A DNA stretch of 64,000 nt from Moniliophthora roreri (taxonomy: Eukaryota; Basidiomycota; Agaricomycetes; Agaricales; Marasmiaceae): contig LATX02000001.1 in the NCBI GenBank assembly GCA_001466705.2, positions 1,674,001-1,738,000 of the forward strand. The letters are read 5' to 3'. Below are positions 24,403 to 37,940 of this stretch, piece by piece; the first letter of the stretch is position 1; every line of letters starts with the position of its first letter. Both the position numbers and the translations under genes were made by a program. The notes below the pieces were generated by a model. It saw only the letters and a list, made by a program, of their open reading frames with translations, did no database searches and was not told where the DNA came from.

Positions 24403-24832
24403 TGTGGTCCTGCAGCTATCTTATGGATTACAACAATCGTTTCGCTAATGATGGTCTCAGGATATACGCTACTATATAGCTGGATGTTACACTTATGTTT
24501 CCGGATACCGTCACTTTAATTCTATCATACATTACCCTTTTGATCGAGGTCTTCTTCCAGGTGTATGGACCAATCTCTTGAGTGTCGGTGTTTCTATTGA
24601 ATACCACATGTTTGCAACATAAATGGCCCCAATGTGATCAAGATAGAACGGCAATGGTTGTCATATGCAAGCTTGGGACGAGCCGCCATTTTTCCGGATC
24701 GCAGCCCAGTAACTTGTCGGCGAACGATAGTTTTAAGTGGTCCGAGGTTTTGTCTCGTGTCAAGCTCCAAGAAAATGCAGAAATTGGATATAAGGCAGAG
24801 AAGGATGGTATCATTCTTTGAGCTAGTCCACC
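24403..24832. other. Intergenic, OSBP 3' end and GH3 promoter
   Basis: Tandem spacer. A GGATATAAGG element at about 24786-24795 lies 40 bp before the beta-glucosidase ATG and could be its TATA box. No gene is seen. Confidence 0.4.
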
Positions 24833-27800
24833 ATGGTTTTCCCTGTAGTTGGTTTGCTTGCGTTTGCTTTGGCCGCTTTTGCTCAGCAGGAACCTGGTAT
24901 GTCATTTCTCCGCAAATAGTCTTTAAAATATCTGAAGATCTCCCAGCTAATATGTCGCCCGAGTGGGCTGCTGCCTACACTAAAGTAAGTTCGCACCTCT
25001 TCAAAAGGCCTGTCTACTCAGATGGGATACAGGCAAAAAATGCTGTCAGCAGGCTTTCGCTCAACGATAAGGTTAACTTGGGAACCGGTTAGTTAACTTC
25101 ACATATCTTAAAGTACTCATCTGGATGGTAGTCAGGTGTTGGTTGGATGAACGGTCATTGTGTTGGGAACACGCCGCCCGTCTCCTCCATCTCTTTTCCT
25201 GGTTTATGTCTACAAGGTAAACTTGCAGAAACGCGCCATATCACTACGGTTGCCTTAGCAATGATTAGATAGCCCACTGGGTGTTCGAAAGGCCGATCTC
25301 GTCTCCGCGTTCCCCGCGTAAGTCCAGTGCACGTCTTGGAATTGAATGCTGATCCGGCTGTCTTCTTACTCCCAGTGGTATCAACACAGCTGCCACTTTC
25401 AATCGAGACTTGATGCGGAAGAGGGGTGCCGCTCTGGGTGAGGAGTTCAAAGGGAAGGGCGTACACGGTACGTTAGCCGGAAATATCGATATAAACCCAG
25501 TTCTAAGTGCATCGTACTTAATTCTCCAGTCGCTCTTGGGCCAGCTATGAACATTGCTCGGGCGCCTGCAGCTGGGCGAAACTGGGAAGGGTGAGCATGA
25601 CTGATAGTCTGAGGCTGCCTAACTTCCCGTGGTTTCTTTCAGCTTCGGAGGGGACCCTTACCTTCAGGGAGAAGCAGCGTTTGAGACAATCACGGGTATT
25701 CAGTCATCAGGCGTCCAGGGTCCGCGTTAAGCTTTACATCCCAATCCTGTATACTGATGGTCATTTCTGGACCATAGCATGTGCCAAACACTATATCAAT
25801 AACGAACAGGAACATTCTAGGGAATCGAGTTCATCTGAATTAGATGATCGGTGAGTTTATCCGATGCCTTGCCATAACTAATTACCTAGAACTGCTCCAG
25901 GACGGTATATTGCAGTCACTCGTATTCATGCTGAGGCCTGACTCCAATTTGTTTAGCAACATGAAATATATGCTCTTCCGGTATGTCACAATTGTATAAA
26001 TCGGTTCTATTACTCAGAGCGCTCCTTCAGTTTTTGCGCAGTGTTCAAGCGAACGTGGCGTCCGTTATGTGCAGCTACAGTGAGTGTCAATACTTCCACT
26101 CGATTGGATCCACGGCGCTTACTCAATGTTCATTCGGAAAACAGACAAGAGTACGTTGTATTCCCTGTCTTTTTCCGGTCACGACCCAACGCAATTTCAT
26201 CAGTCAATGGGACATACGCCTGCGAGAACGACAAAGTCTTGAACGATTTGTTGAAGGTCGAGTTTGGTTTCCCTGGATGTGCGTAGCTTGACCTTCGACT
26301 CGAATTATGACTATGCTCAATACTCTCCAGATATCATGTCAGGTAAGCAGTGCATTCACTTCTACAGCTTGAGTGTTTGCCTGATGAGGGTCCCAGATTG
26401 GGGAGGAACACATTCGACGAGTCCGTCGGTCAATGCGGGTTTGGATGTACGATGATTTTCATTTGTCTATGCTGTGACTCATGTGGTTACAGATGACCAT
26501 GCCTGGGGACAAAACCTTTGGTTCGGGTACTACGTAAGTCAGTTGTACGATCGAATTTTCTAGAGCTAAGGTTCTCTTAGGTGGTTTGGGGACTCCCTCG
26601 TTCAGGCAGTGAACAGCGGACAGGTGTCACAGAATCGCATTAATGTCAGAGCCTTTCTTCCACCCTACTTTCACTGGCTAATACCTGAAACAGGACTTGG
26701 CCACACGCATCCTCGCGGCTTGGTGAGAGACGTATTTAGTCATAGTAAGTTTGCCCTGACGTGGATACAGGTATCTCTTAAAGCAAGATTCCGGATTTCC
26801 TGCGGTCAATTTTGACTCCGTATGCGTGTCTTTTTGCTATCAATTAGTGCTGATAGCCAATCGAGAGCCATAGTGGAACATCAACAACCCGGTTAGTCAA
26901 CATAAGAACGTGCAGGGAAATCATAAGGAGTAAGGCCTTTTTTCTACAGCTTATTTGTTATTGATGATTGTTGTCCAGACTTATTCGACAGATAGCGGCG
27001 GCATCTACAGTGCTATTGAAGAACGTTGATCAGACCTTGCCTTTGCAAAAACCACCTACCATTGGGATTATCGGCAATGGTGCCGGACCCAACTCTAATG
27101 GAATCAACAGGTGAGTCAAGCCTCATACGCGTCGAATGTTTCGAGTTTTCATGCTCCCTCTTAGTTGTGAGGACCGCGCATGCACAAACGGTGTGCTTGC
27201 TCAGGGTAAGCATCTGGTTTCCTCGTCTTATTTCGACGATTTAACGATTCTTGCAAAAGGATGGGGCTCTGGCACTGCAGAATATGTGCGTATGCGTTCC
27301 CTCGATGCTGCAAAGAGTGCTAACGACCAATTGGGAAGCCATACTTGATCGACGTGAGTCCATTACACTTTCTGATTAACGTTTATGAAAAGTTGTTCCA
27401 GCCACTTAGTGCAATCTCCGCACGAGCCCGGTCAGACGGCTCGACGGTGTCCTCGACACTCAGTGATTCGGACTTAGGTGCTGCAAGGTCAACCGCAAGT
27501 GGAAAAGATGTTGCTCTGGTCTTCATTACAGGTCAGTGCGCATGCCATATGTCCTATGACTTGCGCTAAATAGTGCCTCAGCCAACTCCGGTGAAGGGTA
27601 CTTGACTGTCGAAGGTAGAAGGAACGACTCTGAAATTCTGAATGACTAACAGGGAGCTGTAGGAAATGCCGGAGACCGAAAGGACCTAAAGGCGTGGCAT
27701 AACGGCGACGCGTTGGTACAAGCAGTGGCCAGCGCCAACCCAAACACAATCGTCGTTGTCAATAGTGTCGGAGCCATCGATATGGAAGCTTGGGTCGAGA

Positions 27801-28882
27801 ACCCGAATGGTGAGAGAAATATCTTGGAATCATTCTTTATGTCATTCTGATGCGTCTGCAGTTAAGGCTGTCGTAAGTTTCCTTACTGCTTCCCAAAATG
27901 TTATGTGACTTAAGTGATCATAGGTTTGGAGTGGTCTCCCTGGACAAGAAGCTGGTTTGTCGGCTTTCCTTCTCGTCAATTTATGCCATATGCGATGATT
28001 ACTACAGGAAACGGATTAGTCGACATTCTTTACGGGGACTACAACCCCAGGTGCGTCTCCAACTTCAAAACTTTGGGCTTAAGTTGAGCCTGGCCCAGTG
28101 GCCGCCTTCCCTACACAATCGGCAAAAGCATCAATGACTACTCGGCCAGGGTTCTTTATGACGACAGGGGTCCTAAAATACCGTATTCCGAAGGTGAATC
28201 CTCAATAGTCCCTGAACTTGTAATGACATGCTGAATCCGTTTTCTTAGGTATCTTCGTCGACTATAGACATTTCGATAAAGGTTCGCCGCCTATTGATGC
28301 GGCTGGTTTATGAGTCTCGCTCGCTCACCTTGTCTTCCTTCCAGAGAACATCGAACCTCGATTCGAGTTTGGCTTCGGTTTATCTTACACAGATTTTCAT
28401 TATGAGGATATCTCGATAAGCGGCTCGACCGGAGGGTGGACCTCAACGTCTGGACCTGGATCATCTTTGGATGAATCGTACGATAACTAATTAGCTCTGC
28501 TGTCTAACAGTGCTGACACTCGTGGCAGATTGCATGAAAAGGTGGTAATAGTCACTTTTACCTTGGAGAACAACGGCACTGTCGCGGGAACTGAGGTACG
28601 ACAGTCTGATCCGACAAAGCAAAATCTAACAGAGTATAGATCCCGCAACTTTACATTACTTTGCCCGAAGCAGCACAATCGGCACCTCGAAACTTGAAAG
28701 GCTTTGACAGTGTAACCCTCGAGGCTGGAGAAAGCAAGACCGTCACAATAGAACTCTCGCGTTTCGACTTCTCCATATGGGACACAGCCTCTCAACGTTG
28801 GGAAATTCCAAGCGGCGAGGCTACGATTGCAATTGGTGCAAGTAGTAGAGATATTCGCTTGAGTGGCACTTTCGATTTGTAA
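24833..28882 (+). CDS. Secreted GH3 beta-glucosidase
   Basis: Releases glucose from cellobiose and other beta-glucosides outside the cell. A signal peptide (MVFPVVGLLAFALAAFA) starts at 24833. More than 20 short introns split the gene. Spliced blocks in order: NAVSRLSLNDKVNLGTGVGW, FPAGINTAATFNRDLMRKRG, ALGPAMNIARAPAAGRNWEG, CAKHYINNEQE, DDRTQHEIYALPFLRSVQAN, and the nucleophile motif MSDWGGTHS. The second domain (AAASTVLLKNVDQTLPL, VVWSGLPGQEAGNGLVDILY) is followed by a C-terminal fibronectin type III-like domain (FEFGFGLSYTDFHY, APRNLKGFDSVTLEAGES). Every exon junction checked keeps the frame, so the gene appears intact. About 830 residues. Confidence 0.92.
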
Positions 28883-29058
28883 TGATGTAACAATTATTGT
28901 GTATAAACACTCAAGAGGGCAAGATGTTTTCCTTTAATTGTATTGGCGCCTGGATGTGGAATCTGTAGACATGCTCATGCATGTCTGGCACATTATTTAA
29001 CTCGAAGCAATGGTGCTAGAATACAATACAAAAGCAGGTTCCAATCAAGCGTACACCA

Positions 29059-31753
29059 TTAAATCATTCCCATGCCATCCTCATCATTGCCACCCCATCC
29101 ACTGGCAACGATTTCCTCCTCGTGCGGGGGAGAGCGTGGGGGTGACTGCCTCGGGGAAGACGGTCGTATTTCTGACTTGGCGTCAGCATCGGTGGTCGAA
29201 GTATCCTTCACGATTAATGGCTTCTGAGCACTAGACACAGGTCCTGTGTACCAGGAGATTTGAACAGAACCAAGCATAGGTATGCCAGTACCTTTGGCCA
29301 AACCCTGTATATATGTCAGCGTGACGGACGTAAAGTAGTTAGACGAGCATCTCACCTGCTCTGCAGCGTGCCGAGTTTTGAATGAGACAATGATGTTGCC
29401 ATTGTCGGTTTCACTGACGTCTTCAAGCTGCCCTGTAGTCTGAACCAAGTCCGTAAGGCTGAGAATCGATTAAGAGATTAAGGCAATGTGCACGAACCTC
29501 GTACCAGTCTCGGATTGCTTGCAATCCGTCAATTCCCGCATCCTTGATAACAAGCTTCTTCGGCCGGTTGTCGAGCTTCATACTGGTTCTTGGAGGACCG
29601 CCGCGGAAGCCTCCTCGATGGAATCCCCGAGCTCTACCTCTGTAGGGTCGATAGCCACCACTATGATTAGTTTCGACGGTGGGATCAGCGGGTATGCCTA
29701 AGCTGGCTGCCTGTCGAGACGAAATAAAGAACAGTCCATAAGAGCTTATCATGAATAACTTACCTCAGCTTTCAGTTTCTCCAGCTTTGCTTGCAGCTCC
29801 TCCGTGCTCTCCTTTCCATCTTCCCCATTGACCGCACTGTGCAAGTCAAGCTCTTTGTCTAGTCGATCTCGTTCCTGCTGTTCCTTATCTTTTGGCGCAG
29901 CTGTCAAAGACGGCGATTGCGTCTTGTTTACCGCTGATATAGAGTTTGAAATGGATTTCATTTCTTCGTCTAACGTTCGGAGGCGACCCATTATTTCCTT
30001 CTTCTCCTCAGCCGATGCTTTGCCTAGTAAGTCCATCTGGGATTTTTGTTCAGATATTAATTGCTCCAACCTTTGTTGTTTGGCGGCAATCAAAGACGGT
30101 CTGGGAGTTGTCTGAGGCGGCTGAGGAAGTTTGGAGTCTGGGGCGGTGTTCGCGTTGGTGACAAAAGTAGCGGATGCAGCAAGCATTCGCTGACCAACCT
30201 GACCTTGACCTTCCATTGGTCTATGCCAGAAAACCTTGACGAATCGATTGCCGAAAACCGCATCCTCCGACTTCCACGCGGCATGTGCCTCTTCATGAGT
30301 TGCAAAACTTATGAGTGCTTTACTTTGCGTTTGGTCGATCGCTACGTTGGTGACTGTTCCAAAGCGTTTGAACCAGTCGTTGACTTGTGTAAGGCTCAAC
30401 TTGTCCTCTGGTATCCTCTCCAGAACCAATGTCTTATCGGTTCTCCTCTCAGGACGGAAACTGCCAGGTTTACCTCTCCCGCGACCGCCGCCGCGGAAGC
30501 CGTTATTTGTAGGCCTTGGGAGCATTGAGTCAGAGACACCGTTCATTTCAACGTCTTGGGGATATGAGGAAAGGGAATGTGGCGGGACACCGGCGAAAGA
30601 ATGATTAGCTTGTTGTATTGGACTCGGGGGGATGTCGGTCTGCATGGGCTCGCTGGATGATGCGACCGGCTGTTGCGAATGCGGTAATTGAGAAGAATGT
30701 GAAGTGTGATGTTGCGGATTCGGGGTAACGTCGCGATACGCAACTTCAGGTGTAAGGTCCTGAATAACAGGTAGTTCTCCAGATGTATGTGCACTGTGCA
30801 CAACGCGACTGCCTTCATCGTGCTGCATTCTAGGAAGTACGGCAGGCCGTATCTGTCGATTGTTGCCCATCTGGCGCATGTCCATCCTGGCTTCGTGGGG
30901 GTCATAAGTAGCCACGGGGCCTGATCCCATTCCAAAGCCGTTGAAGATTGGCATGAAGGGCATCCCGCCTTGCATCATAGGACCATTCATGTACATTTGC
31001 GAGGGGACCATTGCGTCGTCTCCATGGCTGTATTTGCACAGCGCACCACGCGAACAATAACCAAGGTCTGTAATTGTGGGTGTGAACTGAGTACGCTGGA
31101 AAAACCATTTGGCTTACTGTAGTAATCCCTACATATTCGTCTCTGGTCGGGTGGGTTATAACCTGACTGCCGACCTGGCTGTGAGGGGTATCCATTACTT
31201 CCTCCTCTCCCTCGCCAGCTCACTCCGGACCTCGAGTCTCCGTCGTGACCATAGCGAGAATACTGGTCTTCAGAGCTAAGCCTAGGACCTTTTGGTAGTC
31301 GACCACTGTCGGTATCTTCAGGTTCAAGAGCTCGTTTCCGGTTTGAATTGGGCGGCGCCATAAGACCATCCAGGGGAATAGGTATTCCGCTGTCAAGCGA
31401 TTTGCTAGATGATGGTGGTGAAGAGGTGGTGTAGGGTAGATACGATTTCGATCTTAGAGCCGTGAATAGTGTCTCAATGAATGGCGGGCATTCTGGAATG
31501 CAGTAAATCAATGAACACGGCAAGAATTTGCGACTAAAGACAGACCTTTTTCAAGAAATTCGTCTAACTGCGTGGTCAAATCATTCCGCAATTCACTCTC
31601 CGGAATATTATGTTGCAGTAAAGCCAATACATAGTCCGCCAAAGCACCGGGTTCAGCATCGCAGCTAGGAATTTTTTGTGTAGGGATGATTAGTAGACTT
31701 GAATCCAAACGAAATGGGCGACGCACATGGGTTCCAAAGTCCTGACTAGCCAT
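29059..31753 (-). CDS. CCCH zinc finger/RRM protein, RBM26/RBM27 (Rmn1-like)
   Basis: RNA-binding protein resembling human RBM26/27 and fission yeast Rmn1, which work with nuclear RNA-decay machinery. The N-terminus (YVLALLQHNIPESELRNDLT) fits a PWI-like fold. A C-x8-C-x5-C-x3-H finger follows (CRDYYNLGYCSRGALCKYSH after splicing), then a Met/Gly-rich stretch, a Gly/Arg-rich segment, an RRM (DKTLVLERIPEDKLSLTQVN, KALISFATHEEAHAAW, RFVKVFWHRP), a coiled coil, an RGG-rich block and a second RRM-like domain (PKKLVIKDAGIDGLQAIRDW). It ends with an acidic Trp-Gly tail. Start ATG at 31753 (MASQDFGTHV). About 780 residues, six or so introns. Confidence 0.85.
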
Positions 31754-31915
31754 GCTTTTAAATGCTGAATATTAGCTTGATCGAATATCATCGATTCCGA
31801 GGTTCCCAGAGCGAGATTTACGCCACAAGAGGATGGAGAAGGAATTGCTCAGTTCGACGGTACTAAGCAACTCGAGCAGTTTAGCGTGGGAATGATACCG
31901 CCGGCACGTGCTAAA

Positions 31916-31948
31916 TTTTCGCGCCGGCGTGTGACTAGTCAGACGCGT
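31916..31948. promoter_or_regulatory. E2F/MBF-type G1-S elements upstream of the FANCM/Mph1 gene
   Basis: TTTTCGCGCC at 31916-31925 fits the E2F/SBF/MBF core and ACGCGT at 31943-31948 is a perfect MCB box. They sit 55-90 bp before the helicase ATG in a 251 bp divergent promoter shared with the RBM26-like gene. Such sites drive G1/S genes in fungi; activity here is inferred. Confidence 0.55.
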
Positions 31949-32004
31949 TCAGCAATTGTTTCGGTCGGTTAGAAGATCCCTTTGTTCACTTCCATCGTCT
32001 GAAT

Positions 32005-35000
32005 ATGAGTTCAGATGATTACTACGATACAGACCCCGACGAAGCTGTACTAGGAGAACTGGACGCCATTGAAGCTGCTCATGCCTCTCCTCCGAAAAAT
32101 TCCAAGAAGCGTCGAATCGTGTCCAAAGAGGACTCGTTCTTTGACGACTCCTTCGACTTTGACGAACGCGAGCTCGAGAACCTCGACAAGGCCATAGCAG
32201 AAGCGTACCAGAGCCAACCAGCTATCCAAGCGCCTGTCTCCAAATCTTCATCAAGAGTAACATTGCAGACGACGCTGATCGGAGAAGTTTTGCCAGCCGA
32301 AGCATCTGGTAGCTCAAGGTCTTTTCAGAGGACTACATCCAGACAGCAAAACAAACCGCCAAATACCAAGCGGTGGGATCACACAGAGTTTGCAAAGTCG
32401 GGTTGGAGGAAGCCAAAAAGGAAGGGCAAATCCAAGGCAGATGACGAGGATGGGGAGTTGGAAGATGAGATACCCGAGTTTGAACAGTTTCCAGTGCCTT
32501 TTGTCCCAGGTGAGTTTCATTACATGTCTGTGCGCATCCGCGCTAACGGAGCCTTTTCAAGCCGGGTACGTTGTCCTGGTTTACTTACATTACCCATTAT
32601 TCACAACCTCGCTTTCTCTTCCGTGTTACAGACCGGTATGGTGCTTTCCCGTGCCCTTTGTAACAAGCTCTTAAATGAAGTTAGCCTCCTCCTATGAAGC
32701 TCAAACCTGACCTGCTGGAAGCGAAACATTGGATATACCCTCTCAATCAACCAAAGCGTGACTATCAGTTCAATATTGTCAAACATGCTCTATTCAACAA
32801 CACCATCGTGGCGTTACCGACCGGTATGGGGAAGACTTTTGTAGCCGGAGTCATCATGCTCAATTGTACGTTGGCCTTCATTCACACGTCTGCACAGAAT
32901 TGACTAATATCATAAGTCTACCGGTGGTTTCCCGAAGGAAAGGTCGTGTTTGTTGCGCCCACGAAACCATTGGTAGCGCAGCAAATTGAAGCGTGTCATC
33001 GCACATGTGGAATACCGGGGAGCGATGCAGCAGAGCTTACAGGTGGCGTCGCAAAAGGGATGAGGAATAAACTGGTGAGATATTCAGACCTTCGAGTGTT
33101 ATACACGTTACTGATTCACTGGATAGTGGGGAACCAAGAGAATTTTCTACATGACGCCTCAAACTTTGATGAATGATCTGATAACGGAGAACTGTGAGGT
33201 TCGGGACATCATTTTGCTCGTAATAGGTGCGTTCAACTGTTCATTGTGTGACAAGTGTTCAACCATGTCCCCGTCCAGACGAGGCTCACAGAGCTTCTGG
33301 GGGCGACTATGCCTATAATCAAGTCATTCGATTCATGATGGCCAAGAACCCCCATTTTCGCGTTTTAGCTCTCACGGCTACTCCCGGAAGTACGCCCGAT
33401 GCAGTTCAGAACCTTGTCGACGGTCTTCACGTCAATCGAATTGAGATTCGAGATGAGAATAGTTTGGATCTGAAGCCATACATCCACGAAAAGGTATTGT
33501 CTTGCGGTTTAGTCAACTAATTCCTCTCTTGACCCATTACTGGCGCCAGGCAGTAGAACAGCACATCATCCCGATGTCGAGAGATGTCATTGCTATCCGG
33601 GACCATCTTCTGAAAGTCATGGATGTAAGGCTCATCTATCTTACGGCTCATTCGCCTGTGCTCAAGGAATCACATAGCATTTCAGCAAGTCCCTAATTTC
33701 AAGCGGAGTCATCCATCAGGTCAATTTGCAGCGAATACACCCCTATTTCTTCCAACATAAGGCGAATGAGTTGAAGCCAGCACAGAAGTGGGCTTATGGA
33801 CATCTGTTCAAGTTGGCGACGTTGTCTCGTATTATGGCGTACTTGGTTCGCATCTAAACCCATAATTGCAATGTAGTTTCTAATGTCCTTTAGGTTGAAG
33901 GTACCACTGGGATGTGTTACACCGCGGTGCAGAAACTCGTTGCAGAAGCCAAGGCAGAGGAGGGATCGAAGCAGAAGGCCAATAAAGCTGTCGCAATCAC
34001 CACCCTTCCAGCATTTAAATCTGCTATGGATGAATTAGAGATGCAGAAACGGCGCGGATTCGCCAATCACCCGAAAATGGAGAAGATGCTTCGACTCATC
34101 ATCGATTATTTTGGTCAAAAGCTGCCAGAGCCTGGCGTTGACGAACAGACCGATCAATCAAAGGCGATGGTTTTCGTCACCAATCGAGAAGCTGTGGAAG
34201 AGATCGTTCAAGCCATGGATGCTCACAGGCCTCTCCTCCGAGCGAGCAGGTTCATTGGCCAAGGGACAGATGTTCGAGGTCAGAAGGGATTAGCCCAGAG
34301 AGAGCAGTTGGAGGTTAGTTCGTTTGGTCGCTTTTATCATTGGATACTGATATAATGGATTTGTATAGGTCATCAACAAGTTCAAGACTGGCGAGTTCAA
34401 CGTTTTAGTTGCAACTTCTATCGGTGAAGAAGGTCTGGATATCGGAGAGGTAGATCTGATTATCTGCTACGACGCGCAAAAGACACCCATTCGAATGGTC
34501 AGTCCTTTCACCCGCCAACTGAGATTTTTCTTCTCATTCGAGAGTTTTTAAGCTTCAACGCCTCGGTCGCACTGGCCGTAAACGTGCTGGTATCGTCCAT
34601 GTATTGCTTGCTGAAGATCGTGAAGAGCAAAATTTTGAAAAAGCCAAATTACAATACAAGGAAGTCCAGAAGAGCATCGTTCGAGGCGACCAGTTGATCT
34701 TCTACGATGATGTCGAACGCCTTCTTCCTGATCATGTCCATCCGCAGTGCGTTGAAAAGTGCATGGAGATCCAAGAATACGTACGAGAGCCCACAGGAAG
34801 GTCCAAGAGTATCGGTAACGGTACAACTGGCGTTAAGCGAAAACGGAACGACGACATCGGTAGAAATATTCCCGCTGGAGCGAGCACGGGGTTTGTTAGC
34901 GTCTCTGACCTATTAAATAAGGGCAAGTCGAAGAAGCCCAAGCCAAACGCTTCACGCTCGACACTACGAGATTTCGACGATGCAGCCGGTGAAGACGATG

Positions 35001-36548
35001 ACACAGACCGGGAGCTCGAGTCGGGGGTCATCACAGCGTCTACCTCTCGCTTGAAGAAATCCTCTTCGACTGCAGCCTCGTCATCTAAAGGAAAAACTAG
35101 GCTACGGAAATCGAGGACAGTGCCTGCGGAGGGCTCGAAGAAGTCGAAACCAAAAAAGGCTAAGGAAAAGGAGGATCTACAGGCGCTGACCTCAAGCCAG
35201 TTCAATAAGCGAGGCTTGGATGATAATGATGATGATGAAATCGAAAGAGGTTTTGACCTGCCCAAGTCGTCTCCGCCGTCGTTTGGTGGTTTGGCGCGCG
35301 CCGGGTCGTCGGAATGTGCAATTGTTGATGGAGGCGTTCTCGACATAACATCCGACTCGGAGATCGATATTCCACTAGGTAAGCACACGCCTCACCCAGA
35401 ATGAAAGGACCTCGTTCTGATTATACTTGTACTAGACAAGACCCATAAGAGCAAGTCACCGCGGAAACGTTCCCAAGAAAAGCGATTCATTGATCTGTCT
35501 AATTCGGGAGCAGAAGTAGCCTTAGGTTTGTCGGTTCGCCCTTTGAGTGTACAGCTGAGGCTTATGCGAACTCATCACAGCTCCAAGCCCCCATTCCCCT
35601 TCTTCAAGCAAGCTTCCGGACAATAGCGTCGCATGGCTTATAGACGATGACGATGACGTCTCGTTCCGAATTATTGACTCTTCGCCTGTCGCGAATAGAC
35701 CTAAATCCCGTGCCGACGTGGATAATTCTGTGGAGTTCGTAGAAAACAGTCCGTCCTCAAGTGGAAGGACGGCAATCCGAACTGCGGACGATGCGTTCTA
35801 CGACGGTGATTCTATGGAGATCATCCTGCCCTCACCAGTGAAAGGAAAAGGAAAGGCGAAAGTCTCCGTTTCTTGGGATGCAGACCCACCACCAAGTCAG
35901 CTTTCAATGCCACCTCCACAACTTCCTTCTGCGCGCTTTGTCTCTGCTTCCTCACTACTGTCTTCCTGTTCACCTCCAGAGCCATCATTTGCAGTAAGGC
36001 CTGCAGGTAAAGCAAAGAAACCTGTCATAATTGGAGACTCCCCGATATCGGAAAGTTCTGTCATCCCACGGCGACGGATTCGGCGACGTTTTGATGACGA
36101 ACCTGAATCCGAGTCGCCAAAGCCAAAGAAGAAGAAACCACGAAAATCCTTGGTCCCTCCAAAAGACAACCGTTGGTACGACTTTGAAGCAACGCACTCT
36201 GGAGACGAAACTAGTCAAGGATCGTCTGATGACGATAACGAAGATCCAGAAAGTGATTCCGACAGACAATTTCTGGAAGAGTTGCCTGAAACCCAGGTGT
36301 CTTCCTCATACGACCAGACACTTGTTTATCGCAATTCCCTTATGACACAGGCCCCGAACGGTGCCAATGGCCCTGTATTTTCCAAAAAGCCTTTAAGGAG
36401 AGCCCCATTTGGTCGAGGGATGATGAGTAACAAGCGGCGGCCTGGGGTTTCTAGTTCGCCGCCTAGAGAAGAGGATGATGAAGTGGACGAGTACGAGTTT
36501 GGGAGTTTTGTCGTCGACGATGATGCCGAGATTTCTTATGAGATGTAA
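32005..36548 (+). CDS. MPH1: FANCM/Mph1 family DNA helicase
   Basis: SF2 DEAH translocase that remodels replication forks and recombination intermediates. An acidic N-terminus ([14 protein letters not shown]) precedes the core: [20 protein letters not shown], Walker [63 protein letters not shown], the family-specific helical insert ([20 protein letters not shown]), motif [21 protein letters not shown] and motif [12 protein letters not shown]. The last 450 residues are disordered and Ser/Asp/Lys-rich with several SSPP sites. About 1,250 residues and many short introns. The ERCC4 domain of vertebrate FANCM is not seen, as in fungal Mph1. The next gene starts only 93 bp after its stop. Confidence 0.92.
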
Positions 36549-36641
36549 TTCGTACATGTTTTACGTGTTCGGACTCGTTTTGCTGTATTATAGGGTTGTT
36601 CAGTCAGACCGATTTATTTTGTTATGACGCAATAGCTGAAC

Positions 36642-37857
36642 ATGTTGAGGCCGACCGTCAACTTGGGCCTTTCCGTTCATCTTGCCTACACTCCAATTTT
36701 TGCCAAGTCACTCTCGTTTCGATGTTATGCCACCGTCTCCCCAAGTATCATCAATAACATTGGAAGACCTCCGCATCCACCCGGCGCTACGCCAGCCAAA
36801 GAACCGCGTGCGATATCCCAGCTCGACAGGAGTCTGCTTGCATCTCTTTCACCCAGCCAAGTATCCCTATTCGATTTAATCCAACAATACATAGGTAGAT
36901 CTGGGAGAATTCTCGACGCGTCGTTGGTATACGAGTCGCGTCCAGGAAGGGCACGAAGAATCGATTGCTTTGCGGGGAAGAATGGGATGGACGCCGGGAT
37001 CGTGTTGATTGCACATTGCATCGAGGATGAAAGTAATGATGAACACAAGGTTGCGGTGTCGTCAGGCTTTGTCCTAGAGGTTCCTGCGTTAGATGGGAAG
37101 GAATCGCTGGTTGTCAGTTGTGCCCACACACTAGAAGAGGTGTGTTTCCTGTCGCCTTCTGAACCCTGTTTAAATTTCATCAGATTCGTCGTTCCCCTGT
37201 AGCTCTAAAGCAACAAGTCCCTTCGCAGGTTCGGTCTGGGACTTTTGCAATCACAGGCGACGGACAATTCCATCCAATACACTCGATATCATCAGCCCTT
37301 CCTCGGTCAGATATTCTACTTCTCACTTGCGATAAGCTACCCGTCCGAACACTTCCAATCTCTCCCTACCCAGCACATGCACAGACGCCGGTCTGGGCCC
37401 ATTTGATCGCCTACGAGAAACCCAGCGAACCTGCTGATTGGAGCCCCTGGGTGGGAGGAACGTGGCGCCGGTGGGCGCGCGGTGAAGTGAAGGGCTACCG
37501 GGATTTCGCCGGAAGGGAGAGCCAGGTACATACTACATTTTCTTAAAATGTATGGCCTATGGAAAGGTGCTAAGTTTACACCTAGCCTGGGACGTACGAT
37601 GCATTATCGCACATGCTTTTTGCGCCACTCCCAACCCCTGGATCCAGTGGTGGACCTATCGTTGACGAAGAGTCGGGCGCCGTGATTGGTATCTCCCTCG
37701 GAACAAGGATGGACAACCGTATCGAGGGAATGAGAGGCTGGGGAGTGCCTTCCGAGTGCATATTCGAGGTACATTCCTTGTTTTCGGTACTTTTCTTTTC
37801 TTTATCTCTGACCATAATCTATAGATGTTCAGTTTACCAGGCTTGGAGAAGAAATAA
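36642..37857 (+). CDS. Trypsin-like serine protease, probably mitochondrial
   Basis: Spliced exons give a chymotrypsin-fold protease with a visible triad: His in LVVSCAHTLEE, Asp in ALPRSDILLLT, and Ser in PTPGSSGGPIVDEESGAVIG. The N-terminus (MLRPTVNLGLSVHLAY through SFRCYATVS) looks like a mitochondrial presequence with a YAT-type cleavage region. The middle holds no extra domain; a PDZ domain as in HtrA is absent. About 350 residues. The last exon is 11 codons (MFSLPGLEKK) and ends in TAA, followed by an A-rich stretch. Substrate is unknown. It is not clearly an orthologue of any named yeast protease. Confidence 0.8.
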
Positions 37858-37940
37858 AAAAAAAAAAAGTTTTTTCTTCGTATGTTATAAATGTATGCGA
37901 TTTTTAAAATAACTTTGGGGGGAAAATGTCTCAATGGGAG

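Noticed and set aside
24833..28882. Beta-glucosidase as a decayed gene because of its many short exons
   Set aside because: Splicing at GT-AG sites restores all catalytic and structural blocks, including MSDWGG and the C-terminal domain.
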